Positions 1-12,990 of a stretch of 64,000 bases of DNA are shown in pieces. The notes beneath the pieces are model-generated. The model was not told the origin of the DNA. It worked only from the letters and a program-made list of their open reading frames with translations, and ran no database searches. The stretch comes from Cryptomeria japonica (Eukaryota > Streptophyta > Pinopsida > Cupressales > Cupressaceae): assembly GCF_030272615.1 (NCBI RefSeq), contig NC_081413.1, positions 722,017,649 through 722,081,648 on the forward strand, written 5' to 3'. Position 1 is the stretch's first letter, and each line of letters begins with the position of its first letter. A program made the translations under genes and the position numbers.

Positions 1-470
1 TTTCATCTCCATCTCTATTTTACCTCCTCCCCTCTTTTTAGACCTCTATATTTATATGTCTTTGTCTCTCTATCTCTCCATATATATTCTTCATCTCTTC
101 CTCTATATATGTATCATTATCTCTCCATCTCTCTCTACCACTTTATGTATCCCTCTATCTATCTCTATTTTATCACTTCATATATATTTATTTTTCTATA
201 TCTCCCTCTCTCATTCTCTCCTTCTCTCCCCCTCTCACTATATTTATCTCTTCCACTCTATCTATCCATCTCTCCTATCTCTTTATTACTCCCTCTCCTC
301 TCCATATTCCTCTATTTTTCCTTCACCGTCTCCATTTATATCTTCCTCTTTATCCATATATTCTTACCCCCCCTCTCCTTCACTCCCCCCCCGCTCTCTC
401 TCTCTCTCTCTCCCTATTTATATCCTTATCTCTTCCTATCAAGTATATAAAGGACAACTATCTATTGTCT
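1..470. repeat. Pyrimidine-rich (CT/TA) low-complexity tract
   Basis: The plus strand is almost entirely C and T with interspersed TATA, built from degenerate CTCTCC, CTATCT and TATAT blocks. Open frames through it are Ser/Leu/Tyr/Ile-rich products of the repeat, not genes. It ends abruptly where Gypsy pol homology begins. Confidence 0.9.
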
Positions 471-475
471 AGTAT

Positions 476-840
476 AGACCATCTGTTGCAATAGGTAATA
501 AGGCCAGAGTTGATTTCTATGATAGATGATTTCTCAGGTTACAATCAAGTTATGATGAAAAAATCTAAGTGGCATAAGATATCCTTCACAACATCATGAA
601 GAATATTAATAATTGAAGTTTTAATGTCATTTGTGTTGAACAATGTTGGATACATGTTCCAAATAGCTATGGATGTTGTCTTTACAAGCCTTATAAATGA
701 AATTATGGTTGTCTACCAGGATGATTTGGCTACATACTTTAAGGATCAAAATTACCACGGCAAGAATTTGGAGTTGATGTTATAGAGGTCTTTAGAATAT
801 GGGATATCTTTAAATCCTAAGATGTATATCTAGCATGGAA
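476..840 (+). pseudogene. Gypsy reverse transcriptase fragment with YQDD box
   Basis: The plus-strand frame shows the RT motif A region (DDFSGYNQV, where Gypsy elements usually have DGFSGYNQI). Further on comes the motif C box as VYQDDL (Tyr-Gln-Asp-Asp at 713-724), followed by a sequence resembling the segment after the catalytic box. The Gln inside the YxDD box is unusual for Gypsy elements, which mostly carry a hydrophobic residue there. The frame has stops near 597, 783 and 831. It is non-functional. Confidence 0.8.
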
Positions 841-1769
841 GTTTGGCAAGCTTCTTTAACACATTGTGTTTAAGGAGTGGGTGATGATAGATCTAGACCA
901 TGTCAACAACCTCTTCCCTCAAATCAAAATAATCAAGGCAATCCATTCATTTTTAATAGATATATCTTGTCAAGAGGTTTATTCCTAACTTTATTGAGAA
1001 GACAAAGACCATTTCCAAGACTTCAAATAAGGGACAATCATTAAGTTGAGACAAGGAATAAAGTGGTTTGTTTTTAGAAATCAAAGATTCACTAAAGAAC
1101 ACACCAACATTGGCAAGCTCATGTTCTTTAAGGCCTTTGCGATTATTTTTCTTTGCGTCATATTACATTGTTGTTATTGTTCTATTACAAAAAACTAATG
1201 AAGGTTATAAATAACCAATAGGTTTCTTCAACAAATTTCTTATAAGATGCTGATTTTGAATTATTTTATAATCAAGAAACATGCATATGCTCTTGTTAAG
1301 GTGGTAAAGAATTTCAAACCATATCTATTGAGAGTGAAGATTACTAACTCTATGCCACATAAAACAATTCAAGATATTTTTGTGTAATAAGAGGCATCAA
1401 AAAAATGATGTAGATCAATTAATAAGATCCAATAATATGACATGAATATTAATACCACCAAGCTAATAAAAGGTCAAGGCTTAGTGAAATCAATGGGTAA
1501 CACAAATTTGGATATTGTTGAGTTCGGTACTTGTAAGCACTAACACAAATTTTATCATATGTCAATCGAAGGATTATCGTTGGTAAAAGGACATTATAAT
1601 TTATTTGGAAATTCTAAATTATTTTCCAAAGTTGAATGGTAAGCAAAGAAGAATTTTGAATCTTGAAGCTCAAAGATATGTATTACTGAAACATCAATCA
1701 ATATAGAGGAACAACAATTGTATACTCCTAAGATGTTTCAATGAAGAGAAATTTATAATGGTCTTAAGG

Positions 1770-2690
1770 AATGCCACCAAGGATTGTGTGATAGAAATTC
1801 CATGTCCAAAAACAATTCTCATAATACCTTACAAGTGGGATGTTGGTGGCCCAAATTATTCAGAGGTGTGGGAAAAATTGTGAAAAGAAGTGACACATAC
1901 CAAATATTTTTTGGTAAGTTTAGTTGTGTAGGAGCACTCTATCATCCTATTATTTTAGCCAAGACTCCATTTTAAAAAGGGGATAGATTTTATAAGTGAT
2001 ATAGTTGGAGAAAAAAAACTTAATGGGTATAAGTGGATATTTGTGGCCACTAATTACTTTACAAAGTGGGTAGAGGAAATCCCTAAAATAATGTTACATC
2101 AATAATAATGATTGATTTTTTAACGAATAATATCATTACCAAGTTTAATGTGTTATCCAAACTAGTTTCTGATTATGTAATGTATCTTATATTTTGGGAT
2201 TTGTTCACATGTTCTCATTATACGGGGCTTCATTGGCATAGTCACCTCCTTATCATCCAAAGAGAAAATGATAAAATTATTCAAGCAACAAGTGCATCAT
2301 GGGAATCATTAGAAAAACATTGGATTCTATCAAGAAAAGATGGCAATATAAGTTAAAACTTGCTATTTGGGAAGATAGAGTAACTAACAAGGGGGATACT
2401 AATAAAATTATCTTTGCATTGGTGTATGGTGTTGAGGCCAAGTTACCAATTAGCCTTGAATTTTTAGTGTACAAACTACTACAACGGATTGATGTTGAAG
2501 AATAAAGTGTCATTAAGTTAAAGATTATATGAATTGACCAAGTTGGAGGAAACAAGGAGGATTTCCCATGAGAAATTTGTTGAGGCAATTGAAAATGAAG
2601 TACCTATTTTATAAGAAGAATGTCAAGAGAGAGTTCCAAGTTGGAGATCTTGTCCTCTCATAGGATTCTAGTTTAGAAGATTAAGGAAAA
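1770..2690 (+). pseudogene. Gypsy integrase fragment
   Basis: The frame from about 1784 holds a segment resembling the integrase zinc-binding region (CWWPKLFRGVGKIVKRSDT, where the family has YYWPTM...VKxCDxC). After a stop comes a GIDFI-like start and a TNYFTKWVEEIP stretch matching the integrase core family pattern. A piece at about 2419-2475 reads ALVYGVEAKLPISLEF, the well-conserved segment downstream of the integrase core. Frames change several times, so no intact enzyme can be made. These assignments come from recognised motifs, not from a search. Confidence 0.75.
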
Positions 2691-2699
2691 CATGAAAAT

Positions 2700-4414
2700 T
2701 TTGATACCCTATGGGTTGGGTCATATCAAAATGTTGAAGGATGAGAACAAGGAATATTCTAACTCATAATTATTGATGGAGATCTCAAATTTCTAGCTCA
2801 TGGTTAACACAACTAGCATTATTTATCTAAGTGTAAGGATTTTGGAACTATTGTAATACAAATTATGTTTGTGTGATAGTGTTGTCTTGCATAGATTTCT
2901 ATTTTGCATAGTCGTGACCCTTGTTTGTCATGGTGAAGTGTAAGGCAATCCCACATCTCATTATGTCAAATTTTGGTCTATTCTCAGAGATCTGGAAACT
3001 TAATATACCTAATAGAGACAATTAGATCCAATGTTGGTACTTTTATTATTCATTTTCACTCCCATGTTACACAACACTGATAATGAATATGAGATATCTA
3101 TAGTTGGGTCCTCTGTATTGAATTGTTTTCTAAGGGTGTTATTATAATGTGTGATCATGAAATCACTTAGGAAGATGTTCTTATGGGTTGCACTTTGTGA
3201 TTATTACCTAGTTATTTGGCTTCTCCATGGTATTTTTGGGCTTATCTAGTCTGACTTCTAAGTCTATAATTCCTCTTAGATCTCTATCAAGTTATATCCC
3301 TAATCCTCTAAGTTCTTTAAATCATGTTGGAATTCAAGAATAGATAGGAACCTTGGAATCAAGTCTTAGTCCCTTTTTCCAAGTCCTTTTGACTACTTGA
3401 TGTCCATAATTCCTTATCTTTTATTTTCCCATGAACTTTGGGCTTCAATAAGGAATATGGATTTGGAACCTAAAATTTCCAATTTCATGTCTCCTTCTAC
3501 CCCCCATGTCTCCTCGTAAAATTTCCTTGTTTGAATTTTGAGATTTGATGAGAAATTTGGAACTATTAGTTCCTATAAAAAAATCCCTTTCGCAATCCAC
3601 TCATTTTGTTCAACTTGTTTTAATTATTATTGGAGCCTAGCTTAAGGTTGGAACTTGAAACTATAATATTTTGGTTCCACATTCTCATTTTCATCTAGGG
3701 AATAATCCTTGTCCTTAATTCCTTAGCCCTATTATCAACCAATCACACCCAGGAGAAAAGCCTAAGAAAGATTCTCATTGATTGACATGCATGGAAATAG
3801 TTCGATCTCATGGGTCATCTATGATGAAGTGAATCTCTAAATAAAGGTTGGTTCCCTTGGTACTTCACCTAAGAAATAAAACTCATATTGAGAAAAAAGG
3901 AAGAGGAGTACTAAAAAAATGAAGATTTAATTTGAATAGGTGATGCATCAGAGTTAGAGTATGATGTGTCCTACTTATTACAACCCAATAAATTGATCAT
4001 CTAACTATCTTCTGCATAACTCAAAAACTCTCACATGCCTATACATCAATGTTTTGTAGGAAGTTATGATTTTAAAAACCTTGGAAGGAAGGTGTAACTT
4101 TCATGACCAAAACTATGCCCGATCAATTCACAACTCATAACCTATATAAAACTTATTATCCTACCTAAAGTGTTGAGAGAGAAAATGCTTTAGATTTTAC
4201 AATTAAATACATATACATTTATGTATATATCATATGCATACAATGAGACAATATTTGTGAAGGCAAATTTGAAAATTGTATTGATTATGGAGAAGCATAA
4301 TCTTTGTTATAATAAAAGAGATGCGCAATTCATTAGCTTTGTAAAGAGAAGCTATAACAAAACCTTTACAAATAATGCTTATTAGCCTATTTAGCCGTCA
4401 CTAGATGTAAAAAA
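2700..4414. other. No gene seen; AT-rich intergenic or old element sequence
   Basis: No open frame of note, no recognisable domain and no obvious tandem repeat. Part of it may be the untranslated 3' region of the Gypsy relic to the left, but I could not find an LTR boundary. Confidence 0.5.
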
Positions 4415-5027
4415 TGTTAGTGTAGGTTTTTTTTTCCCTTATGTCAAGAGGCATTTCTTTTTTTTTCACATATTATTTAATCTTATTAAAGCAATAGTTA
4501 ATATGAGGGTGGGTGGTGAAATACTTTAGTTGCATGTGTCGCTCTCTCCCACACATGGATAATTGACTTACATACCCTCTTTTGTCTTGTTATTCCACTT
4601 CTCATAACCACTATTTTTTCATTATCTAAGTAGGTTATGGGTAGCTAGGTTTCTCACCCTCTTTTGGATTCATGTCCCATCTTTCATAACTCATTTTTTG
4701 TCTTCAACAAGGAGGTTATGCCACAAGTAGTAGGTAAAATCTACCACCTTTTATGAAAAGTAGGAGTTAATGCACCTCTTGGATGAATGTGCCCTATTTT
4801 TTCTATTTATACAATACTCTCCTCTCACCATCATAAGTTCAATGATAGCTTGATAAAAGTATTGAGAGTACTTTGCAATTTCTCTTGTCGTGTCTCTATT
4901 TTTCACTTATGCATATCTCTCTTCATTCATCTATTTAGATCTTTGATCATCTGTTGAGTGGAGTTTCATGTGATCTACGATCGACATCAAATCTTGGCTC
5001 AATTCTTGATTCTCGCAGAATCTAACA
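4415..5027 (+). repeat. Ty1/Copia 5' LTR, 613 bp
   Basis: The LTR begins TGTTAG and ends CTAACA, a perfect 6-bp terminal inverted repeat with the usual TG...CA ends. It is followed directly by a primer-binding site. A TATTTATAC stretch near 4803 could be the promoter TATA. The 3' LTR is not in the window, so insertion age cannot be estimated from an LTR pair and no target duplication can be confirmed. Confidence 0.8.
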
Positions 5028-5040
5028 TGGTATCATAGCT
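5028..5040 (+). other. Copia primer-binding site (initiator tRNA-Met type)
   Basis: TGGTATCATAGCT follows the LTR with no spacer. It differs by one base from the TGGTATCAGAGCT pattern used by most plant Copia elements, which pair with the 3' end of initiator tRNA-Met. Confidence 0.85.
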
Positions 5041-6080
5041 ATGTTGTCTAGTACAGCCCATTGTATTTTTTTATTTTATTAAAAGATTTGAGACTAATAG
5101 ATAGATAATATATTTCCTCAAAAAAAATGTATGCTCTTCTCTCATATACTCATGACCTAGAGAATCATAATAGTTTAAAGGAAAAATAAGTATCTGTTAA
5201 TATGGTTTGGATATATGTGTTTACGTGACATCTATGTGACTGCATCCTTTTGGTAATACTGGAGGTATTTTCAACATTTCTAAAGCATCTAAAAGGTTTA
5301 AGAAATTCAACATTAACTTCTATTTCACAAAAAACGAAGATTGGAGGACATAGTAAAAAAATTCAAAGTTAAAATTTAAATTTTTTATTGGGGTCATTTT
5401 CCTCTTTTGCTTTATATATCTAGCTTTCACTCATTAGTGAGAAAAACCATTTATGGTTTTTGTTCCCACGGTTGACAAACCATTTGAGTATCTATTTCAT
5501 TTTGCATAGAGTTAATAAATTTTAAAAAAATTAAGTTAGAAGAAGGCATGAGTCAATTATGATAGACAAATTCAACATTTTTTTTTAAAAGTTAAACGAT
5601 TCACTTGACAGAAAGCTAGAAATGAGTACTTTCTCTCCATGAAGGTCTTGTTAAAATATTATACCTTTTTCCATCATATAATGTAGGTTGACATTGATGC
5701 ACTTTTTCTCTTCAACATACCATATCTTCCACCTCTAAACCCCAAATTTTTAAAGGTGTTGTAATGGTATTGAAGAGTGACACACAACTACAAGGTTATA
5801 ATTTTTTGTTTTTGTATCAAAATTTGTAATTTTGGCCATTAGAGGCCTAAACAGAATTGTAATCTAATAAAAGACCTTTTAAACACACTAATTATAAAGT
5901 GCCAACCTTGAAATATTTTTTTTTGGGGGGGTGATTTTTAAGATTAGTCAAAACGGGAGGTGTCTTGTGTGTCTTCTTTTTTTCACTTTTCTTTCTTCTT
6001 TGCAATCTAGTTTTCTACTCTCATGGATGCATCTACAATTCCCTTTTTAGCACCATAACTATTTTAAATGAAAATCTAAT
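5041..6080 (+). other. Copia leader and degraded start of gag
   Basis: About 1 kb between the primer site and the first clear gag homology. It is AT-rich with many stops, and no separate gene is visible. Confidence 0.5.
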
Positions 6081-6840
6081 ATGATAATATATCTAAAAAG
6101 ACATGGATACCATTGTGTTACAATGGGACTTGAAAAGATTAAATGGTTAAACAAATGTGATGAAACCTTTGGTACTCTGCTTATGTCAATGTATCATGAC
6201 CTTCTTTTTTACATTAAACCTGTCACTACACCAAATAGAGTGTGGACTACCTTGGAAACACTCTTTAGTAATTAGGATGACTTAAAAGATCATTGGTTGG
6301 AGAATTAACTCTTAGGGTTGAGTCCTACTAATTTTGACACCATACATGATTTTTTCACTAAACTCAAATATATAAGATTGCAACTAGAACAATGTGGAAT
6401 CAAGAAATATGATAAGAATCTTATCTTGAGAATTATTTCTAATCTTCATTCAAATTATTTATTTTTTGTTTTGACATTCTATGCTACAAAATTTTCCCCA
6501 AGTTCCACATACAAAATGCCTTCTCTAGATGAATTTGCCGCAAAACTCACTACAAAGAAAGAAAAAATGGTTCTAATGGGTACATTTAAAACCTGTAAGT
6601 CACATGCCTTAGCTATAAACCAAGGCACAAAAGAATAGAAAGGGTCTAGAAAACAAGATAAGAAACAAAATAAACAAGGAGAGAACAAGAAAGGCCAAAA
6701 ATCTGCTACTTCAAAAGAAGATAATCAAACCTCTTCATCAAAACTTGAACAACCCAAAAAGGAGAAGGTAATTTATTATTAAATTATAAGAGGCCTATCC
6801 ATGATGATCATAATAATTTAAATAAACAAATAGGTCACCT
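6081..6840 (+). pseudogene. Copia gag (UBN2-like) with degraded zinc knuckle
   Basis: Two consecutive open segments (about 6081-6275 and 6318-6638) read as a Copia gag. The first carries the W...D....L...I.....NRVWTTLETLF pattern. The second carries the LKYIRLQLEQCGIK...LILRIISNL pattern of the gag/UBN2 family. A lysine-rich tract follows and then a remnant of a zinc knuckle at about 6778-6840, in which the cysteines appear as Tyr or Asn while HDDH is kept. In-frame stops include TAG codons where CAG would fit. Gag would form the virus-like particle. This copy cannot. Confidence 0.75.
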
Positions 6841-6959
6841 TTCACATATTCTAGAAAAGAACAATATCAAGGTGCCTAATTCAATCATATAGAGTTCATC
6901 AAAACTTTGGTCTTCTAAGGGCACAAACAAAAATAAGGGGAAAGGAAATGGTCAGACCC

Positions 6960-7540
6960 TTGTTGCTATTAATTCACAACCAAATTATTGGATCATTTAC
7001 TTAGGTGCTTTTCATCACATGGCTGCTTCAAAAGATGATTTCACCTCTTTAAAGTCATTTTCTATGCCTACCATACAAATAGATTATGGAACTTCTTTTA
7101 AAGTGTATGAGAGAGGGTCTATTGATGTGGGTAAGAGAAAATCTAAGGATGGCCTTTGTATTCCATATTTATCAACTAATCTCCTATCTATTGGTTAGAT
7201 CACCTATATTGGTTCTGGAAAGCAAGTTGAGTTCACACCAGATACAGAGCTAATCAGTGAAATGCATAATGGGTCTACAGTTGCTATGAGAAAAGTAGAT
7301 CATCAACATAGACTATATTAGTTTTCTCACTTTGTTCTTGGCTCTCCTTCAGTAGTCTTACTCAATCATGCAAATGAGGTGATTTATTTGTGGCATTAGT
7401 GATTTGGCCTCTTGAACTACTATTACTCACAATAATTTAGTCAACAGGACATGGCTCTAGGGTTCTTTCTATTTAATTTCTAATGGAGTTTTCCAAGGAT
7501 GCATTCTTGATAAGCTATTTTGAAGGTCCAACATAGTCAA
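6960..7540 (+). pseudogene. Copia protease and GAG-pre-integrase fragment, truncated
   Basis: The frame contains WIIYLGAFHHM at about 6989-7021, aligning with the Copia protease active-site segment WIxDSGAxxHM. The catalytic Asp-Ser has become Tyr-Leu. Further on, a LLSIG-stop-I stretch matches the LLSxGQ motif with Gln changed to TAG. Near 7390-7530 the GAG-pre-integrase pattern is visible (LWH..FG.LN, then CILDK). Homology stops at about 7540, so integrase, RT and the 3' LTR are missing. The element is 3'-truncated. Confidence 0.75.
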
Positions 7541-7870
7541 ATAACAAAAACACTTACTAGTGTTGACCGAGGAACAACCCAAAACAAGCAATAATAAATG
7601 CAAAGATAGAAGTCACTGGTTCTTGGGAATTATTGAATGTTAATGATATTGGATGATAGTTACAAGTTTTATTCTTAAAAGGTAAATATAATTGTGTTGG
7701 GTGTTTGCAAACAATTCGTGTGCAAAAAATTATATGTATACATATACATGTATGTGTGTGTGTGTGTCTATTGATATATGTACATGGGTGATTTCACAAT
7801 AATGGTTCCCATTTTCACCCATGAAGGAAAAATGTGATGGTAGGAAAAAATATTCAGACGGGATTCGAGC
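7541..7870. other. No gene; short (TG)n microsatellite at about 7750-7766
   Basis: AT-rich sequence with a short alternating TATATG/TGTGTG tract. I see no coding or structural feature beyond that. Confidence 0.6.
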
Positions 7871-8075
7871 GAAGTGGGGGTGTTCAAACGAACTACCCTT
7901 TGGGGTTCACTCGAACCCCCCACTTCACTCGAACCCCCTCTTTCGAGTGAACCGCCTTTAACACTTTTTTATGTCAATTTTAATTATATTGGGGGGGTTT
8001 GCTTGAACCCCCTTGATTCGAACCCCCTAAAAGGGGGGATTCTCTCAAACCCCCCTTTGTTTGAACCCCTTTTTT
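7870..8075. repeat. Degenerate TCGAACCCCC repeat cluster
   Basis: About six imperfect copies of a TCGAACCCCC or TTGAACCCCC motif occur within 200 bp, some in inverted orientation (GGGGGTTCGA-like). The C-tracts and G-tracts stand out against the surrounding AT-rich DNA. The open frame through it (7874-8182) has Pro-rich periodicity caused by the repeat and is not a convincing gene. Confidence 0.7.
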
Positions 8076-8829
8076 TACACTTCTCTGAACTTTCTACAAA
8101 TTTTTGCAGATTTTTGGCCTTCAAACCTCTAGTTGAAGGCTCAAATGGAATGATCTTGACAACCCAAAATGTAGTATGGTAGTCCTTGAAGAAATCTTTC
8201 CAATGACTATAATTTTATTACATATTGAGTTTATTATGAACTTATTTTTTTAAATTTACCAAACATGGGTTTTTCACCGAACATGAATATCTTTGTTCAA
8301 CGCATTAGGAAAAATAGTAGCAATTCAAAAAAATTCTGAAAAATATCTATGCCCTAGGTATTGGTGTCTTTTTTCTAATAAAAAAAAATTGAATTTCGAT
8401 ATATATAGAACAAGTTATGTGTTTAAACGTACACCCATGTCTAAAATATAATTAGTCAGACTTCAAAACTTAATAAAATGAAAAATATTCACCATATTAC
8501 TATCAAACCAACTGCAAGCCTTGGATATTGATGTTACAAACCAAAATTCGAAAGAATTGAGTTTTAATCATTTATAGAAAAAAATGAGATGCGTTTCAGG
8601 AGGCACATCACTCTTAAAAAATGTAGTTTGTTGTAAAAAACTACTTTTCGAGGGAGATGGAAATTTTAAAAAAAAATTTGAAAAAAATAATAATATAATC
8701 TATAGACAAAATGCTACAAATCACTAATTTACATCATCTTCAAATTCTTAATAGTTTAAAACTTATAGTTGTCGGAAGTTGAAGATTATTTTAAAAATGT
8801 TCATCTCGGTGTCAAAAGTGGGAACCATT
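8076..8829. other. No gene seen
   Basis: AT-rich unique-looking sequence with no open frame, repeat or recognised motif. Confidence 0.5.
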
Positions 8830-10375
<1,546 letters not shown>

Positions 10376-10618
10376 TATTTTCATCTAATGATGTATTGCA
10401 TGTTTTCCAATAGACTTAAAAATCAAAATTTTGCATACATCATCACCCAATTAGAATATTTTCATCTAATGTTGTATTGCATGTTTTCCAATAGACTTAA
10501 AAATCAAAATTTTGCATACATCATCACCCAATTAGAATATTTTCATCTAATGTTGTATTGCATGTTTTCCAATAGACTTAAAAATCAAACTTTTGTATAC
10601 ATCATCACCCAATTAAAA
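10376..10618. repeat. Three head-to-tail copies of an 81-bp unit
   Basis: Units at 10376-10456, 10457-10537 and 10538-10618 are nearly identical, with a few substitutions in the third. Because 81 is divisible by three, one frame stays open through all copies and yields a 27-residue repeated peptide. The flanks have no coding signal, so I treat it as a minisatellite. Confidence 0.95.
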
Positions 10619-11550
10619 TATATGGTACACAGTTTGTTTCACATTTGAAACATGAACTTATAATTTTATTTTTTGCAAGGAGTCTTGCAAGCTATGAGAA
10701 GCTCCAATTTCAAGTTTGGAGGATTTGATGTCAACACAACAATCTAGATTGAATTCAGTAATCCTTGGAACCAATATGCAAGCTTGTAATACAAACAACG
10801 TACTTCAATTCCTTGTTTTGTGTATTTTGTATGATGCACTACATGTCAAAAAGAAATAAAAGATTCACAAATCTTCAAAATTTTATGATTGCTCGCTACA
10901 TTGCTTTAAATAAAAGTACCTATTGACATGCACATTGCACATCAAAATCATTCTATGCACGAAAATTCTCAATTTCTCTAGATGAAAATTTTCAAGTTGA
11001 AAATTCTCTAAAGCTTAATTCATTGATTATAATGAATCAATATGTTGGTACTTATATGTTGAAAGTGGACCAAGTGAACGAAGAACAGAAATGTAACCTA
11101 CGACATATTAATAATTTATATATGTAAGCTACAACATATTAATTATATGTTAAATTTTCTCAATTTTATTTTTAAAATGAATCAAGAGGATGTCGCAATT
11201 CATTGACTACTGACAAATGTTTATCAGCAAGTCAAATGTGGTCCAGTCTACCAGAACATGGGGCAACTGAATCTTTCATGTGATTGCAAGTAAATATTTC
11301 AGATCTTTTTTGAAACCAAAATTTGTGAAGACTTTAGAGCTTGAGAAAATGACCAGACGGAGAAAAACTTGTACAGACATATGTCCTTTTTACTGTACTG
11401 TGCTTGGATCTCTGTTATCTAAAGTGAAAGGAAATCTTGTACCCGAAATTAATAAGAAAGAAAGTCGCCATGAATTCTCAAAACTATTCTTCCTTTGGTC
11501 AACTTTCCGCCAAATCAATTTCCACGCGCTCATTAGGAATCTATTGGCAG
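10619..11550. other. No supported gene
   Basis: One open frame of 113 codons (11280-11621) begins with a basic stretch but has no recognised domain and overlaps the duplication that follows. I do not call it a gene. Confidence 0.45.
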
Positions 11551-11554
11551 TTTT

Positions 11555-11745
11555 AATGAAATGGAGACGCAGAGTGGCGAACCAGAGAGGGACTGTGGCA
11601 AGGCCCATAGGAATCTATTGAAAGATGTACTCTGAGGTCACTTCCAAGGCATTCAATGTGATTTGGCAGTAGAAATGAATCCAATTGAAATGAAATGATG
11701 ATGCAGAGTGGCGAACTAGAGAGAGACAATGGCAAGGCCCACATC
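11555..11745. repeat. Imperfect tandem duplication, offset about 134 bp
   Basis: A segment of about 55 bp containing AGAGTGGCGAAC and GGCAAGGCCCA occurs at about 11555-11611 and again at about 11689-11743. Several substitutions separate the copies. The surrounding 11.2-12.5 kb stretch is less AT-rich than its neighbours. Confidence 0.75.
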
Positions 11746-12112
11746 TGGTGTTGTCATTACACCTCACATGTTTACCATAATGGTGGTGGTGCCCATCTTG
11801 ACACAAGCCATGAAATGCCAGAACAGCCCAAGACAGAAGTGGAGCCGACAGATTGGATTTCTGGTGTCCGTTAACCCACAACTTGCAGCTTCACCAAGTC
11901 CCAGTAGTACCCGATTCATGTCTTTTGTGCCCCGCCAACTGTAACCTAGTGCTTGCAGGTTCGACGCTATTTCTGGCATTGTCCATTCTGTAAGCAGTTA
12001 TATTGTGTCAGTACCTCTGAAGATCGTTTCTTGGTCGAAACAAATAAAAACGTCAGTTTGCTTACACAAGTTTCACCCTCCACTCCACTACATGCCCAAA
12101 GTGTAATGGAAG

Positions 12113-12435
12113 CCCTAATTCATAAAACCCTAATTCTCTCCGATTTGAGGATTCTCTCCGGGTGAAAAGAGAGAGGATTTGAAACCCTAATTCATAAAAT
12201 CCTAATTCTCCGAGGCACCGATATTGGGGATCCTTCCATGGCAATTAGAGACGAGGATTTGAATCCCTAATTGATAAAACCCTCTTTATCTCGAGTACCA
12301 GTTTTTGAGGATTCTCTCACGGCAAAAAGAGACGAGGATTTGAAACCCTAATTCATAAAACCCTATTTCTCCCAAGTACCAATTTTGAGGATTCTCTCAA
12401 CGCGAAAAGAGACGAGGTTTTGAAACCCTACCTAT
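12113..12435. repeat. Telobox-containing minisatellite, four copies of about 80 bp
   Basis: The motif AACCCTAATTCATAAAACCC recurs with starts at 12113, 12185, 12265 and 12346, and a partial fifth at 12426 (spacings 72, 80, 81, 80). Each unit also carries GAGGATTCTCTC and a GAGACGAGGATTTG-like segment. The AAACCCTA core is the plant telobox, also the telomere repeat sequence, and here it is repeated at a regular period. Confidence 0.9.
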
Positions 12436-12990
12436 TTCCTTTGCTTAAGGCGCTAACTGCACGGGCAACCAGTGATTTTCCTGTGTGAATGTCAGAGGAG
12501 CGAACAGTAGAATTGTCTTCAATGTGTCAATTCACAACCGTACACGTACTCGCCTTGCACTGCAAGGCACGCCTTTCGGCGTATTTATTTGAGGTCCTTC
12601 CAGGCTGGAAAGGCATGATGGAACATCTATCTGCATGATTATTTCGAGCTCCATTCATGGTGGAATGAAAACAGCCCACCCATTATAATTGAGTGTTGTT
12701 TCATTGATATTGGACAGAATGAGTTCTCACATTATGAATGAGCACGTTTAGTACGTTCCATCTATATTGGAAGGGATTGACTAATGTCCCATTCACCTTA
12801 CAAATGAATTGAGTAAATTCCATTAATATTGGAAGGGAATGACAACACATTAGGAGTATATATCAATGCGTTCTAAGATACAATTATTGCAAGCTTCACT
12901 ATATTAGAAAGGAATGAATATTGGAAGGGAATGTCAAGGCAACGTGTTCTAAGATTCAATTATTGCAACCTCCATTATATTAGAAAGGAA
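12436..12990. other. Entry to satellite array; degenerate monomers
   Basis: From about 12600 diverged copies of the GGAAGGGAATGA and TTCCATCxATATTGG segments appear. They become more regular to the right. No gene is visible. Confidence 0.6.

Larger units (their letters stand above)
476..2690 (+). mobile_element. Decayed Ty3/Gypsy pol (RT, RNase H, integrase) without LTRs
   Basis: Fragments of a Gypsy polyprotein appear in the family order: reverse transcriptase (476-840), RNase H-like (about 1060-1400), integrase zinc-binding region (about 1770-1890), integrase core (about 1979-2200) and the integrase C-terminal side (about 2400-2650). The reading frame is broken by many stops and indels. 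I found no flanking LTRs or primer site, so this is an internal relic. A second fragment of what looks like the same family lies on the minus strand near 61.1-61.46 kb. Confidence 0.8.

Noticed and set aside
10388..10648. Possible repeat protein of 86 codons
   Set aside because: Explained by the 81-bp minisatellite, with no start context, domain or flanking coding signal.
11280..12165. Several overlapping frames that might be a host gene
   Set aside because: Frames on both strands overlap, include a duplicated segment and lack domains or splice structure. The region is slightly less AT-rich but gives no coding evidence.
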